This document shows, in pieces, positions 5,242 through 5,284 of a stretch of 5,284 bases of DNA. The DNA is taken from NCBI GenBank assembly GCA_944331815.1, contig CALVIQ010000074.1, positions 1-5,284 of the forward strand. The letters run 5' to 3'. Within the stretch, counting starts at the first letter, position 1. Every line of letters starts with the position of its first letter. The notes under the pieces are model-generated. The model saw nothing but the letters and a program-made list of their open reading frames with translations. It was not told the origin of the DNA and made no database searches. Made by a program: the position numbers and the translations under genes. This DNA is from an uncultured Bacilli bacterium. Lineage in GTDB: Bacteria > Bacillota_I > Bacilli_A > RF39 > UBA660.

Positions 5242-5284
5242 ATTTTTGATTTTTATGTTATTATTATAATATACAAATTGTTTT

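Noticed and set aside
5242..5284. TATAAT-like boxes at the right edge
   Set aside because: No -35 at suitable spacing inside the window, and such boxes are expected by chance in this composition.

Overview
The window is a very AT-rich stretch of a bacterial chromosome with Gram-positive (Bacillota) signals: strong GGAGG-type ribosome binding sites, TTGnnn/TATAAT promoters and a CIRCE operator for the HrcA repressor in front of a clpB-type chaperone gene. A superoxide reductase-like gene points to an anaerobe. A decayed D,D-carboxypeptidase points to a lineage that makes, or recently made, peptidoglycan. An anaerobic, reduced-genome member of the Bacilli/Erysipelotrichia side of the Firmicutes fits best, but this is an inference. 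All 12 Trp codons in the unbroken frames are TGG, and all four complete frames end in TAA.

Layout. (1) Positions 1-440, minus: the first 146 codons of a DUF2075-type protein with a PD-(D/E)XK-like nuclease signature, running off the left edge, with its own compact promoter. (2) 602-772, minus: a remnant of an S11-family D,D-carboxypeptidase that keeps the signal peptide but has lost the catalytic Lys and everything after it. (3) 876-1799, plus: an unrecognised, probably beta-helical cytoplasmic protein, interrupted at codon 57 by an in-frame TGA. (4) 1785-1820: a perfect 14-bp stem between two convergent genes, probably a bidirectional terminator. (5) 2911-1823, minus: a two-gene operon of a CmpB-like (PF06541) membrane protein and a superoxide reductase-like protein. 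The second gene's ribosome binding site lies in the last codons of the first. (6) 2912-3048: a divergent control region with a promoter for each side, CIRCE between them, and a perfect hairpin near the predicted clpB mRNA 5' end. (7) 3049-5157, plus: clpB lacking the N-terminal domain, followed by an intrinsic terminator.

The clearest connection is in the right half. A heat-shock chaperone gene and an oxygen-defence operon leave one 137-bp control region in opposite directions, with the HrcA site beside both promoters. Stress could therefore affect both, although only the clpB side is a classical CIRCE arrangement. The left half looks like accessory or decaying sequence: a partial DUF2075 gene, a dead carboxypeptidase and an interrupted orphan gene. 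I see no CRISPR array, tRNA, rRNA or insertion sequence.
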